Shown: piece after piece, positions 18,798 through 27,808 of the stretch
How the letters are laid out: each line of letters begins with the position of its first letter
Position numbering within the stretch: position 1 is the stretch's first letter
NCBI GenBank assembly: GCA_019510435.1
Contig: JAEKKJ010000016.1
Span: forward strand, 186,001 to 250,000
Length of the DNA: 64,000 nt
Direction: 5' to 3'
From: Caulobacterales bacterium
GTDB lineage: Bacteria > Pseudomonadota > Alphaproteobacteria > Caulobacterales > Caulobacteraceae
Notes under the pieces: model-generated
Seen by the model: only the letters and a program-made list of their open reading frames with translations
Told to the model about the DNA's origin: nothing
Databases searched by the model: none
Made by a program: the position numbers and the translations under genes

Positions 18798-20228
18798 ATG
18801 AACGCCCCTGTCCCTGCCCCTTCGATTCTGGACGCCGCCGGCGTCGACACCGCTCGCGCCCGCGAGGTGCTGGGCCAGGCCGTGGCCGGCGCCGACGACG
18901 GGGAGCTGTTCGTCGAGCGCTCCGAGAGCGAGTCATTCCTGTTCGACGACGGGCGGCTGAAGTCGGCCTCCTACGACGCCACCGAGGGTTTCGGCCTGCG
19001 GGTGGTGGCGGGCGAGACCGCCGGCTACGCCCACGCCTCGGAGATCTCCGAGGCCGCGATCCGCCGCGCCGCCGACTCCGCGGCCCTGGCCAAGCGCGGC
19101 CACGCCGGCGTCGCCGCCGAGGCGCCGCGGGCCACCAACGCCAAGCTCTATGGCGAGGAGAACCCCCTCGCCTCGCCGGCCTTCTCCGACAAGGTCGCGC
19201 TGCTTCAGGAGATCGACGCCTGGGCCCGCGCCCGCGACCCGAGGGTGGTCCAGGTGATGGCCGCCATCGCCGGCGAGCGCCGCACCGTGGAGATCCTGCG
19301 CGCCGACGGGCGGCTGATCCGCGACGTGCGCCCGCTGTGCCGGATCAACGTCCAGGTGACCGTCGAGCGCGACGGCAAGCGCGAGCAGGGCTACACCGGC
19401 GCCGGCGGGCGCGCGGGCTTCGAGGCCTGGATCAGCCCCGACAAGTGGCAGGCCCAGGTGGACGAGGCGCTGCGCCAGGCCCTGACCAACCTGGACGCCG
19501 TCCCCTGCCCCGCCGGCGAGATGGACGTGGTGCTGGGCCCCGGCTGGAACGGGGTGCTGCTGCACGAGGCCGTGGGCCACGGGCTGGAGGGCGACTTCAA
19601 CCGCAAGGGCACCTCCGCCTTCTCCGGCCGCATCGGCGAGCGCGTGGCCGCGCGGGGCGTCACCGTCTTCGACGACGGCACGATCCTCGGTCGCCGCGGC
19701 TCGCTCACCGTCGACGACGAGGGCACGCCCACCGAACGCACCATCCTGATCGAGGACGGCATCCTGGTCGGCTACATGCACGACCGGATGAGCGCGCGCC
19801 TGATGGGCATGGCGGCCACCGGCAATGCGCGCCGCCAGTCCTATGCGCACATGCCGATGCCGCGGATGACCAACACCGGCATGCTGGCGGGCGACACCAG
19901 CCGCGAGGAGATGATCGCCTCGACGAAGAAAGGCCTCTACTGCGCCAACTTCGGCGGCGGCCAGGTGGACATCACCAACGGCAAATTCGTCTTCCAGTGC
20001 ACCGAGGCCTACCTGATCGAGGACGGCAAGCTGACCTCGCCGGTGAAGGGCGCCACCCTGATCGGCGACGGCCCCTCGGCCCTGACCCGCGTGACCATGA
20101 TCGGCGACGACTTCGACTTCGATCCCGGCGTCGGCGTCTGCGGCAAGTCTGGCCAGAGCGTGCCGGTGGGCGTCGGCCAGCCGTCGCTGAAGATCACCGG
20201 CCTGACGGTGGGCGGCACGGCGGTCTAG
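18798..20228 (+). CDS. tldD: TldD zinc metalloprotease
   Basis: The 476-residue protein is the catalytic subunit of the TldD/TldE (PmbA) protease, which in other bacteria trims peptides such as microcin B17 precursor and CcdA. The zinc motif HEAVGHGLEGDF (HExxxH, near 255-266) is intact. Other family blocks are the N-terminal ELFVERSESESFLFDDGRLKSASYD, VGYMHDRMSARLMGMAATGNARRQSYAHMPMPRMTN and the C-terminal MIGDDFDFDPGVGVCGKSGQ. The partner TldE is not in the window. The gene stands alone, after the repeat pair. Confidence 0.95.
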   Translation: MNAPVPAPSILDAAGVDTARAREVLGQAVAGADDGELFVERSESESFLFDDGRLKSASYDATEGFGLRVVAGETAGYAHASEISEAAIRRAADSAALAKRGHAGVAAEAPRATNAKLYGEENPLASPAFSDKVALLQEIDAWARARDPRVVQVMAAIAGERRTVEILRADGRLIRDVRPLCRINVQVTVERDGKREQGYTGAGGRAGFEAWISPDKWQAQVDEALRQALTNLDAVPCPAGEMDVVLGPGWNGVLLHEAVGHGLEGDFNRKGTSAFSGRIGERVAARGVTVFDDGTILGRRGSLTVDDEGTPTERTILIEDGILVGYMHDRMSARLMGMAATGNARRQSYAHMPMPRMTNTGMLAGDTSREEMIASTKKGLYCANFGGGQVDITNGKFVFQCTEAYLIEDGKLTSPVKGATLIGDGPSALTRVTMIGDDFDFDPGVGVCGKSGQSVPVGVGQPSLKITGLTVGGTAV

Positions 20229-20285
20229 GTTTCGGTCGCCGGGGCGCGTCAGCGCCGATTATTCGACACCAAGACCACGAAGGCG

Positions 20286-20301
20286 CTCGGGTCGTCCCGA
20301 G
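20286..20301 (+). terminator. Hairpin downstream of tldD
   Basis: CTCGGG and CCCGAG pair perfectly around TCGT about 60 bases after the tldD stop, with GGCG/GGAGCC partly extending the stem. No T-run follows, so it is at best a weak intrinsic terminator. Confidence 0.35.
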
Positions 20302-20470
20302 GGAGCCAAAGGTGTCGCGCCCTCTGACGGCGCCCCTAACCGCTTGATGAAATTACATTCGTCAATCTGATCAGCGCAAAGATTTCCGCAATTTAATCCA
20401 GGTTACGGGCATTTAACTCGCCTGAAACAAGCGGCACGGGGCACTTGCTGGCGCAAGGGAGACTTTCCGT

Positions 20471-22501
20471 ATGCTGCTCGTCACCGCCCTCGCGCAGGCG
20501 GCCGCCGCCGTCGTTGCGCCCGGCGCCGCCACGCCCCCGCCACAACCCCAGGGGGTGATCAGCTATCCGGCGTCGTTCTTCACCGGCTTCAACGCCACCA
20601 ACGCCCTGGACATGGTCAACCGGATCCCGGGCTTCACCCTGGACACCGGCGCCTCGGTCCGCGGCTACGAGGGCGCCGCCGGCAATGCGCTGATCGACGG
20701 CCAGCGCCCCTCGTCCAAGTCCGACGCCATCGACGCGATCCTGACGCGGATCCCCCTCAGCCAGGTGGAGCGGATCGACATCATCCGCGGGGGCGCCCCC
20801 GGCATCGACATGCAGGGCAAGACGGTGCTGGCCAACGTCATCCGCAAGAAGGGCGCCGGCCTGCGCGGCCTGATCGCCCTGGCCGACAACGTCATCCTCG
20901 ACACCAGCCGCCACAATCCGCAGATCCGGGTCGAGGGCTCCGGCGGCCATGACGGGCGCAACTGGGAGGCCAGCGTCCGCTACGCCACGGGCGTCGACGA
21001 CGGCGCCGGGCCGGGCGCGGAGACCCGCTACGACGGGACCGGCAAGCCCATCTCCCTGAACTCGATCTCGGCCCATGCCGGCGGGCCGCAGGTGACGGCC
21101 GCCAGCTCCTACGAGACGCCCCTGCTCGGCGGCCAGGGCCGAGTGAACGCCCGCTACTACCACAACGACTACAAGTCCTATGAGACCGACACCTTCGTGT
21201 TCCCGGCCGGCCAGACCAACCTGGACCGCTACCAGGACAAGGAGGACGACACCGAGGTCGGCGGCCGTTTCACCCGCGCGTTCGGCCCGCGCCTGAACCT
21301 CGAGGCGGTGGGCCTGCGCACCACCAAGGACGAGACCATCACCGACGACTTCAGCCAGGTCCCCGGGGCGCGCGACCTCTTTGTCCTGGACCGCTACTCC
21401 ACGGAGGCCATCGGCCGGGGGGTTCTGAAGTTCCGCCAGACCGACCGCCTGTCGTGGGAAGCCGGCGCCGAGGGCGCGCTGAACCAGCTCGAGTCCGAAA
21501 CCCAGTTCCGGGAGAACGGCGCGCCCGTGCCGATTCCCGCCGCCAACGTCACCGTCAAGGAGCGGCGCTGGGAGGTGTTCGGCAAGGCCACCTGGCGCGC
21601 CCTCGACACCCTGAGCGTGGAGGCCAGCGTGCGCCAGGAAGGCTCGCACATCTCCTCCCGCGGCGACGTCAGCCTGGCCAAGGACCTCTACTTCACCAAG
21701 CCGCGCCTGGCCGTCACCTGGAGCCCGTTCTCCACCGACCAGGTCCGGTTCCGGATCGAGCGGGAAGTGGGCCAGCTGAACTTCAACGACTTCGTCGCCA
21801 CCTCGTCCCTGACCACCTCCACCGTGACCGCCGGCAACCCGGACCTCAATCCCGAGCAGGCCTGGGTGGGCGAGGCGGCGTGGGAGCACCGGTTCTGGGG
21901 CTCCGGCTCGGTCGTCCTCACCTATCGCCACTACGAGCTGAAGGACGCCATCGACCGGGCGCCCATCTTCAACCGGGACGGCAGCTTTGCCGACGCCCCG
22001 GCCAATATCGGCGACGGGACCAAGGACGAATATGTCGTCGAGCTGACGACGCCGCTGGACCGGCTGGGCCTGAAGGGCGCGCAGCTGAAGGGCGTGCTGA
22101 CCAAGCGCGTCACCGAGGTCACCGACCCCACCACCCACCGCTCGCGCCAGATCTCCAAGGTGCGCCCGCTGGAGTGGGAGGCGCATTTCACCCAGCCGCT
22201 GCCGTGGGCCAACATGAACTGGGGCGCAAACATCTGCTGCAGCCGGCGCGAGACCTTCTACCGGGTCGACGTCGTCGACGACCAGAAGGTCCGCCCGTTC
22301 GTCGACGTCTTCTGGGAGTGGAAGCCCCGCCCGGACTTCCAGATCCATATCGAGGCCGACAACCTGTCGGGCCGCGGCTTCCACGACTTCCGCACGGTCT
22401 ATGGCGGCCCGCGCGGCGCGGCCGGCGTGAGCGTGGTGGACGCTCGCCCGCAGGACTTCAGCCGCGAAGTGTTCATCCGCCTGCGCAAATATTTCGGCTG
22501 A
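20471..22501 (+). CDS. TonB-dependent receptor-like outer-membrane protein, copy 1
   Basis: The 676-residue protein has a short signal-like start (MLLVTALAQAAAAVVAP), a plug domain (about 35-135: SYPASFF, MVNRIPGFTLDTG, VRGYEGAAGNALIDGQRPSSKS, VERIDIIRGGAPGIDMQGKTVLANVI) and a beta-barrel ending in an aromatic strand (VFIRLRKYFG). GNPDLNPEQAWVGEAAWEHRFW is the typical late barrel motif. No EVVVTG-type TonB box precedes the plug, unlike the receptor near 37 kb. A GGGAG lies nine bases before the ATG. The substrate is unknown. The next gene, five bases on, is a close paralogue. Confidence 0.88.
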   Translation: MLLVTALAQAAAAVVAPGAATPPPQPQGVISYPASFFTGFNATNALDMVNRIPGFTLDTGASVRGYEGAAGNALIDGQRPSSKSDAIDAILTRIPLSQVERIDIIRGGAPGIDMQGKTVLANVIRKKGAGLRGLIALADNVILDTSRHNPQIRVEGSGGHDGRNWEASVRYATGVDDGAGPGAETRYDGTGKPISLNSISAHAGGPQVTAASSYETPLLGGQGRVNARYYHNDYKSYETDTFVFPAGQTNLDRYQDKEDDTEVGGRFTRAFGPRLNLEAVGLRTTKDETITDDFSQVPGARDLFVLDRYSTEAIGRGVLKFRQTDRLSWEAGAEGALNQLESETQFRENGAPVPIPAANVTVKERRWEVFGKATWRALDTLSVEASVRQEGSHISSRGDVSLAKDLYFTKPRLAVTWSPFSTDQVRFRIEREVGQLNFNDFVATSSLTTSTVTAGNPDLNPEQAWVGEAAWEHRFWGSGSVVLTYRHYELKDAIDRAPIFNRDGSFADAPANIGDGTKDEYVVELTTPLDRLGLKGAQLKGVLTKRVTEVTDPTTHRSRQISKVRPLEWEAHFTQPLPWANMNWGANICCSRRETFYRVDVVDDQKVRPFVDVFWEWKPRPDFQIHIEADNLSGRGFHDFRTVYGGPRGAAGVSVVDARPQDFSREVFIRLRKYFG

Positions 22502-22506
22502 CCGTC

Positions 22507-24528
22507 ATGCTGATCGCCCTCCTCCTGGCCCAGGCCGCCGTCGCCGCGGCCTCAGCCCCAGCCGCCGCGGCCGCGCCGCAAGGGGTGACCAGCTATCCGG
22601 CGTCGTTCTTCGCCGACCAGCACCCCAACACCGCCGTGGACATGCTGAGCCGGGTGCCCGGCTTCACCCTGGACAGCGGCTCATCGGTGCGCGGCTTCGA
22701 GGGAGCCGCCGGCAACGTCATCATCGACGGCCGCCGGCCGGTCACGAAGAGCGACGACCTCGAGGAGATCCTCAAGCGCCTGCCGGCCTCGGCGATCGAG
22801 CGGATCGACGTGATCCGCGGCGGCGCCCCCGGCATCGACATGCAGGGCAAGTCCGTCCTGGCGAACATCATCCGCAAGAAGGGGAACACCTTCCGCGGCC
22901 TGCTCCATGTGTCCCACAACTACGTGGAGAACGGGCGCGAGGCGGTGGCGGTGCGAGCCGACGCCTCGGGCGGCATCGGCGAGCGCAAGTGGGAGCTCGG
23001 CAGCGTGTTCGCCAAGGGCATCGATGACGGCTTCGGACCTGGGCCGGGGACGGTGGTCTATCCGGATGGACGGCCCCTCGAGCGGTCCCAGATCAACACC
23101 GAGGGCGACAGCCTGCAGGGCAGCGTCACCGGGGCGGTGGAAAGCCCGCTGCTGGGCGGCTCGCTGCGCGTCAACGGCCGCTACTACCGCGACAAGTACA
23201 AGTACAACGAGAACGACTACGTCTACACGCCGCGCGTGGCGCATGACGGCTCGATCGAGACCGACCGCAGCCACGAGTACGAGCTGGGCGCCACCTTCAA
23301 CCGCGACTTCGGCTCCAAGCTGAACCTGGAGGTGCTGGGCCTGCGCCACCCGCGGACCTTCACCATCGACGCCACCAACGGCCAGTACACCACGCCGGAC
23401 CGCTTCCAGCTGGACCGGCACACGGTGGAGACCATCGGCCGCGGCGTGCTCAAGTACCGGCCCAGCGAGCAGCTGTCGCTCGAGGGCGGGGCGGAGACGG
23501 CGGTCAACACCCTGAACAGCCACACCGCCGAGGCTGTCGACGGCCTGCCCGTCACGCTGCCGGCGGCCAATGTGCGGGTCCGCGAGGACCGGGCCGAGGC
23601 GTTCGGCAAGGCGGTCTGGAGCCCGACACCGGCGTGGACCGTGGACGCCGGCTTCCGCTACGAGCGCTCGGCCGTCTCGTCCAAGGGCGACGTGGTCCTC
23701 GACAAGACCCTCCGGTTCGCCAAGCCGCGGCTGACCGTGATCTGGGCGGGCCTGCCCAAGACCCAGATCCGCGGTCGGATCGAGCGCGAGGTGGGCCAGC
23801 TGAACTTCGACGACTTCGTGGCCAGCACCAACCTGGGCACCGGCAGCGGCGTGACCGCCGGCAATCCAAACCTCAATCCCGAGCAGGCCTGGGTCGGCGA
23901 GCTGACCCTTGAGCAGCGGTTCTGGAAGGACGGCCTCATCTCGGTGGCCTTCCGCCACTACCGGATCACCGACGCCATCGACCGCGGGCCCGTGACCACC
24001 GCCACGGGGGTGATCGATGCGCCGGAGAACATCGGCAAGGGGACCAAGGACGAACTGGCGCTGAACCTGACGGTGCCCCTGGACCGGCTGGGCATCCGGC
24101 ACGGCCTGCTGAAGGGCGACGTCACCAAGCGCTGGTCCAGCGTCACCGATCCGACGACGCGCGAGTCGCGGGAGATCTCGGCCCTGCACCCGCTGGACTG
24201 GAACGCCTACTTCAGCCAGGACCTGCCGCAGTGGAACGCCCTGTGGGGGATCGACGTCTACGGCGCCTGGCGCAAGAGCTACTACCGCTTCAACCTGGTC
24301 GAGGACCAGAAGCTGAAGACCTACGTGCGGCCCTACGCCGAGTGGCGGCCGCGGCCGGACATCAACATCCGCATCGAGCTGCCGAACGTCACCGCCCGCG
24401 GCCTGCGCACCACCGACCGCCTCTACGCGGGCCCGCGCAACACGGCTGGCCCGCCGATCGTCAGCGACCGCGATCTCAACTTCCCCAACATGTACTACAT
24501 CCGCGTGCGCAAGACGTTCGGGGGGTAG
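22507..24528 (+). CDS. TonB-dependent receptor-like outer-membrane protein, copy 2 (tandem paralogue)
   Basis: The 673-residue protein starts MLIALLLAQAAVAAA and repeats the layout of the preceding gene almost block for block: TSYPASFFADQHPNTAVDML, VRGFEGAAGNVIIDGRRP, IERIDVIRGGAPGIDMQGKS, GNPNLNPEQAWVGELTLEQRFW, and the end YYIRVRKTFGG. A tandem duplication followed by divergence, mainly in the barrel, is the clear reading. Like its neighbour it lacks a recognisable TonB box. Its start lies five bases after the previous stop, so the two are one transcript. The convergent POT transporter gene could handle the same nutrient class, but this is speculation. Confidence 0.88.
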   Translation: MLIALLLAQAAVAAASAPAAAAAPQGVTSYPASFFADQHPNTAVDMLSRVPGFTLDSGSSVRGFEGAAGNVIIDGRRPVTKSDDLEEILKRLPASAIERIDVIRGGAPGIDMQGKSVLANIIRKKGNTFRGLLHVSHNYVENGREAVAVRADASGGIGERKWELGSVFAKGIDDGFGPGPGTVVYPDGRPLERSQINTEGDSLQGSVTGAVESPLLGGSLRVNGRYYRDKYKYNENDYVYTPRVAHDGSIETDRSHEYELGATFNRDFGSKLNLEVLGLRHPRTFTIDATNGQYTTPDRFQLDRHTVETIGRGVLKYRPSEQLSLEGGAETAVNTLNSHTAEAVDGLPVTLPAANVRVREDRAEAFGKAVWSPTPAWTVDAGFRYERSAVSSKGDVVLDKTLRFAKPRLTVIWAGLPKTQIRGRIEREVGQLNFDDFVASTNLGTGSGVTAGNPNLNPEQAWVGELTLEQRFWKDGLISVAFRHYRITDAIDRGPVTTATGVIDAPENIGKGTKDELALNLTVPLDRLGIRHGLLKGDVTKRWSSVTDPTTRESREISALHPLDWNAYFSQDLPQWNALWGIDVYGAWRKSYYRFNLVEDQKLKTYVRPYAEWRPRPDINIRIELPNVTARGLRTTDRLYAGPRNTAGPPIVSDRDLNFPNMYYIRVRKTFGG

Positions 24529-24546
24529 GTCCGGGTCGGTCGCGGC

Positions 24547-26403
24547 CTAGGCGTTGCGGTCGGCGCGGATGGCCTGCGGGTTCACCGCCTGGCGCTCGCC
24601 ATCGACGGTGGGCGCAGTGGGCTCCGGCTGCTGGGCGTGGGCGTCGTTGGCGCCGTGCAGCCACTTCTTCAGCAGCGGCGACAGGGCCAGCATCACCACG
24701 CCCGCGCCGACCCCGGCGAGCCCCAGCTTCATGAACACCGTCACATAGGTGTGCAGGCCCTTGCCCGGGTCCAGCACGGCGCCGGCCACCGTGTCGGCGG
24801 CGGTCAGGGCGGCGATGCGGCCGGCCAGCCACTGGGCGCCCGAGGTGCCCAGGAACCATGTGGCCATCAGGGTCGAGGTGACCGCCGCCGGGGCCAGCTT
24901 GGTCATCTGCGACAGGCCCACGGGCGACAGGCAGAGCTCGCCCGTGGTCTGCATCAGGTAGGCGAAGGCCAGGAAGAACAGCGGCGTCTTGAAGGCGGGC
25001 CCCGCGAAGCCCGCGCCGAACACGATCATGAAGTAGCTGGCGCCCACCAGCAGCAGGCCCAGGGCGAACTTGGCGGCCGGATTGGGGTCGCGGCCCCGCG
25101 CGCCGAGCCAGGCCCAGAGCGCGGCGAAGGCCGGCGCGAAGATCAGGATCCAGCTGGCCTGGAACGACTGGGTCTGGGCCGGCGTCATCGACTGGCCGAA
25201 CCCGATGTGCAGGTCGGTGTTGCGCTCGGCGAACTGGTTGAGCGAGGAGCCGCCCTGCTCGTAGAGGGCCCAGAACACCACCGAGGCCAGGATCAGCACC
25301 AGGGCCAGCAGCATCCGCTCGCGCTGGGCCTTGTCGCACTGGGTGAACATGAACCAGGCCAGGTAGCCCAGCATGGCCAGCGCGCCGCCCAGGAGCGCGT
25401 AGCCGACGATGTCGTTGCGCTGGACGATGAAGTAGACGAGCACCGCGCCCGCCAGGCCGCCGAGGTAGATCAGCCACTCGAGGTTGATCGGGCCCAGGAT
25501 CGGCCTGGCCAGGCGCGCCGGGTCCGGCGGCTCGCCCTTGCCCTGCAGCAGCGGCTTGCCCAGCACGAACACCAGGAAGCCCAGCAGCATGCCCACGCCC
25601 GCCGAGCCGAAGCCGGCCCACCAGCCCACCTTCTCGCCCAGCCAGCCGCAGGCGATGGCCGCCCAGAACGAGCCCAGGTTGATGCCGAAGTAGTAGAGCG
25701 TGAAGCCCGGATCGCGCCGCGGGTCGCCCTGCGGATAGAGCTGGCCGACGATCGAGGAGATGTTGGCCTTCAGGAAGCCCACCCCCATGATGATGAGGCC
25801 GAGGGCGGCGAACAGCACGTTGCGATAGATCGGCGCCGCGCTCTTGACGCTGAGCTCATAGGCGCCCTTGGGCAGGTCCGCCGGCAGCGGGGCGCCGGCC
25901 GGCAGCCCTTGGATCTGCAGCCCGCCCCGCGGATCGGCGGTGTAGGCATAGGCCTGGTCGCCGACCTTCAGCCGGATCTGGCGCTCGTTGGCGCGGCCGA
26001 CCACCTGGAAGTCGTACTGGTGGCCCTGGTAGGTCAGCACCTGGGTCGCCGGCGGGCCCTCGTAGGCCATGGCGAACTGGCCGGCCACCAGCAGCAGCGC
26101 CCCGAACGCCACCGCCTTGCGCGTGCCGAGGAAGCGGTCCGCCAGGAACCCGCCCACCAGCGGCAGCAGGTACACGAGCGACGTGTAGGCGCCGTACTGG
26201 CCGCTGGCCGCCTTGTCGTCGAACAGGAAATGCTGGGTCAGGTAGAAGATCAGCAGGCCGCGCATTCCATAAAAGGAGAAGCGTTCCCACATCTCGGCGA
26301 AGAACAGGATCACCAGCCCGCGCGGATGGCTGCGCAGCTGAATCAGCACCGGGACCGCCGTCACCAGGGTGATGATGACGCCAGAGATGAAGACGATGTC
26401 CAT
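24547..26403 (-). CDS. POT/PTR family proton-coupled peptide transporter with insertion domain
   Basis: The 618-residue protein has the POT signature EMWERFSFYGMRGLL (residues 37-51, ExxERFxYY-like) and the later GINLGSFWAAIACGWLGE block. About 13-14 membrane helices import di- and tripeptides with protons. A hydrophilic insertion of about 75 residues (roughly 116-192, YQGHQYDFQVVGRANERQ to AYELSVKSAAP) separates early helices; ordinary bacterial POTs have only a short loop there. A second long hydrophilic stretch is the C-terminal tail. The ATG used begins the first helix; in-frame codons upstream encode a Pro/Arg-rich stretch. Confidence 0.9.
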   Translation of the reverse strand: MDIVFISGVIITLVTAVPVLIQLRSHPRGLVILFFAEMWERFSFYGMRGLLIFYLTQHFLFDDKAASGQYGAYTSLVYLLPLVGGFLADRFLGTRKAVAFGALLLVAGQFAMAYEGPPATQVLTYQGHQYDFQVVGRANERQIRLKVGDQAYAYTADPRGGLQIQGLPAGAPLPADLPKGAYELSVKSAAPIYRNVLFAALGLIIMGVGFLKANISSIVGQLYPQGDPRRDPGFTLYYFGINLGSFWAAIACGWLGEKVGWWAGFGSAGVGMLLGFLVFVLGKPLLQGKGEPPDPARLARPILGPINLEWLIYLGGLAGAVLVYFIVQRNDIVGYALLGGALAMLGYLAWFMFTQCDKAQRERMLLALVLILASVVFWALYEQGGSSLNQFAERNTDLHIGFGQSMTPAQTQSFQASWILIFAPAFAALWAWLGARGRDPNPAAKFALGLLLVGASYFMIVFGAGFAGPAFKTPLFFLAFAYLMQTTGELCLSPVGLSQMTKLAPAAVTSTLMATWFLGTSGAQWLAGRIAALTAADTVAGAVLDPGKGLHTYVTVFMKLGLAGVGAGVVMLALSPLLKKWLHGANDAHAQQPEPTAPTVDGERQAVNPQAIRADRNA

Positions 26404-26567
26404 GCGGAGCGGATTCCCTAAGACGCCCGTCGCAGCGGTCCCCCCGGACCGGTTCCCGCGCGGGCTTGGATTTGGCGCGAGATGATCACGCGAGGGCGGT
26501 GCGCACAAGCGATGCGGACCCTCGCGCCGTCCTCGCACGTTTCGGCCCCGAACTGAGGAGTCAGCGC

Positions 26568-27071
26568 ATGAAGCTTCCCGGCCCCGACCATCCGATCACC
26601 ATCACGCCCGCGGCGAAGCGCTGGCGTGCGCTCTATGAGGGGCACGTGATCGCCGACACCGACGACGCCCTGATCCTGCAGGAGGCGAACTATCCGCCGG
26701 TGGTCTACTTCCCGCGCGAGGATGTCTCCATGGAGTACATGGGGCGCACCGACCACCACACCCACTGCCCCTACAAGGGCGACGCCTCGTACTACACCCT
26801 GCGCATGGACACCCGCATCGAGGACAATGCGGTCTGGACCTATGAGGAGCCCTACCCGGCCATGAGCGCCATCGCGGGGCGGCTGGCCTTCTACCCGGAC
26901 AAGGTCGAGATCTACGAAGTGGACGACGCGGCGGTGAACCCGCGCCACCAGGACGAGCCCAGCGTGGACGAGGTGGTCCAGCACACCGACTCCGGCGCCG
27001 GCCGCGCCCAGCGCGAGCCCTGGCCGCCGAACGTCGCGCAGCCGGGCGGCGACGAGGGCGGGGTGCGATAG
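26568..27071 (+). CDS. DUF427 family protein
   Basis: The 167-residue protein contains the DUF427 core: VIADTDDALILQEANYPPVVYFPREDVSMEYM, followed by the conserved THCPYKGDASYYTL and the later YPAMSAIAGRLAFYPDKVEI. The family fold is a small beta-tent; function is unknown. The C-terminal 30 residues are polar and variable. GAGGAG lies nine bases before the ATG. It ends in a convergent arrangement with the CYTH gene, separated by a palindromic repeat. Confidence 0.88.
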   Translation: MKLPGPDHPITITPAAKRWRALYEGHVIADTDDALILQEANYPPVVYFPREDVSMEYMGRTDHHTHCPYKGDASYYTLRMDTRIEDNAVWTYEEPYPAMSAIAGRLAFYPDKVEIYEVDDAAVNPRHQDEPSVDEVVQHTDSGAGRAQREPWPPNVAQPGGDEGGVR

Positions 27072-27081
27072 GACGCTGTCG

Positions 27082-27210
27082 ATTTCCCCCGCTCGCGGGG
27101 GAAATGTCGCCAATGCCGAAGGCGGGCGACAATGGGGGAGGTATCCGGACACGTCCCCCATCGGCGACTTGCCCTGCGGGCATCGCGCCGCTTTCCCCCA
27201 GAGGGGGAAG
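27082..27210. repeat. Inverted pair of palindromic elements between convergent genes
   Basis: Positions 27082-27146 and the reverse complement of 27147-27210 are diverged copies of one unit: a TTCCCCC/GGGGGAA hairpin, a GTCGCC/GGCGAC segment, and an ATGGGGGA block meeting at TCCGGACA in the centre. The left hairpin is a perfect 11-base stem (27082-27092 with 27095-27105). The whole 148-base gap between the convergent DUF427 and CYTH genes is this element. It may terminate both transcripts. Confidence 0.75.
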
Positions 27211-27218
27211 GGAGGCGC

Positions 27219-27710
27219 CTACCCCGGCGGCCTCTGCGCCTGGGCCAGGCGCCAGCCGGTGTAGTCGGGCTCGCTGGTGACTTCGCGGACGCACCAGGGC
27301 GGCACGTCGAAGCGCATGGCGGCCATGCGGTTGCTGGCCTCGCACTCGGCCAGGACCAGGCCCTCCAGCGACCCCTCGAAGGTGTCCACGGTGAAGGCGC
27401 CGATCTTGTGCCGGCGCTTGGCCAGCCGCGACCCCGGCAGTACGTCCAGCACCGCATGCTCCTCCGCCGACAGGTAGAGGTTGGTCATCGGCCCGATCAG
27501 CGGATCGTCCGGGGCGTATTTCTTGGCGAGCTTGAACTCCTTCTCCCCGTTGGAGAGGAAGGTTATGGCCCGCAGCCTCAGGCGCCCGCCGTCGATGTAG
27601 AGGTCTTCGATGCGCCGCGCGCCCACCGGGTCCAGCGGCGGCAGGCCCGTCGCGTCGACCAGGAACCGGCGCTCGGCCACCCAGTGCGCATATTTCGGCA
27701 GGTCGACCAT
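27219..27710 (-). CDS. CYTH-domain-like protein
   Basis: The 163-residue protein resembles the CYTH / triphosphate-tunnel fold: AERRFLVDATGLPP at the N-terminus, then RLRLRAI, KKYAPDD, a Lys/Arg-rich SRLAKRRHKIGAFTVDTFEGSLEGLVLAECE near 95-127, and FDVPPWCVREVTSEPDYTG near the end. The late VDxFEGxxxGLxLAExE is the clearest CYTH motif, but the usual N-terminal ExExK is reduced to AERRF, so some catalytic acids may be absent. Known members hydrolyse tripolyphosphate or thiamine triphosphate or make cAMP. The substrate here is open. Confidence 0.75.
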   Translation of the reverse strand: MVDLPKYAHWVAERRFLVDATGLPPLDPVGARRIEDLYIDGGRLRLRAITFLSNGEKEFKLAKKYAPDDPLIGPMTNLYLSAEEHAVLDVLPGSRLAKRRHKIGAFTVDTFEGSLEGLVLAECEASNRMAAMRFDVPPWCVREVTSEPDYTGWRLAQAQRPPG

Positions 27711-27808
27711 CTCAGCCCCTCACGCGGCGCGCCACCGTCGGCGGAGCGCAGGCCCATCGTCAAGCCGCGAGCCACCCGAATGCCGCCAGGGTCCCGCCCC
27801 GCCGCCGT

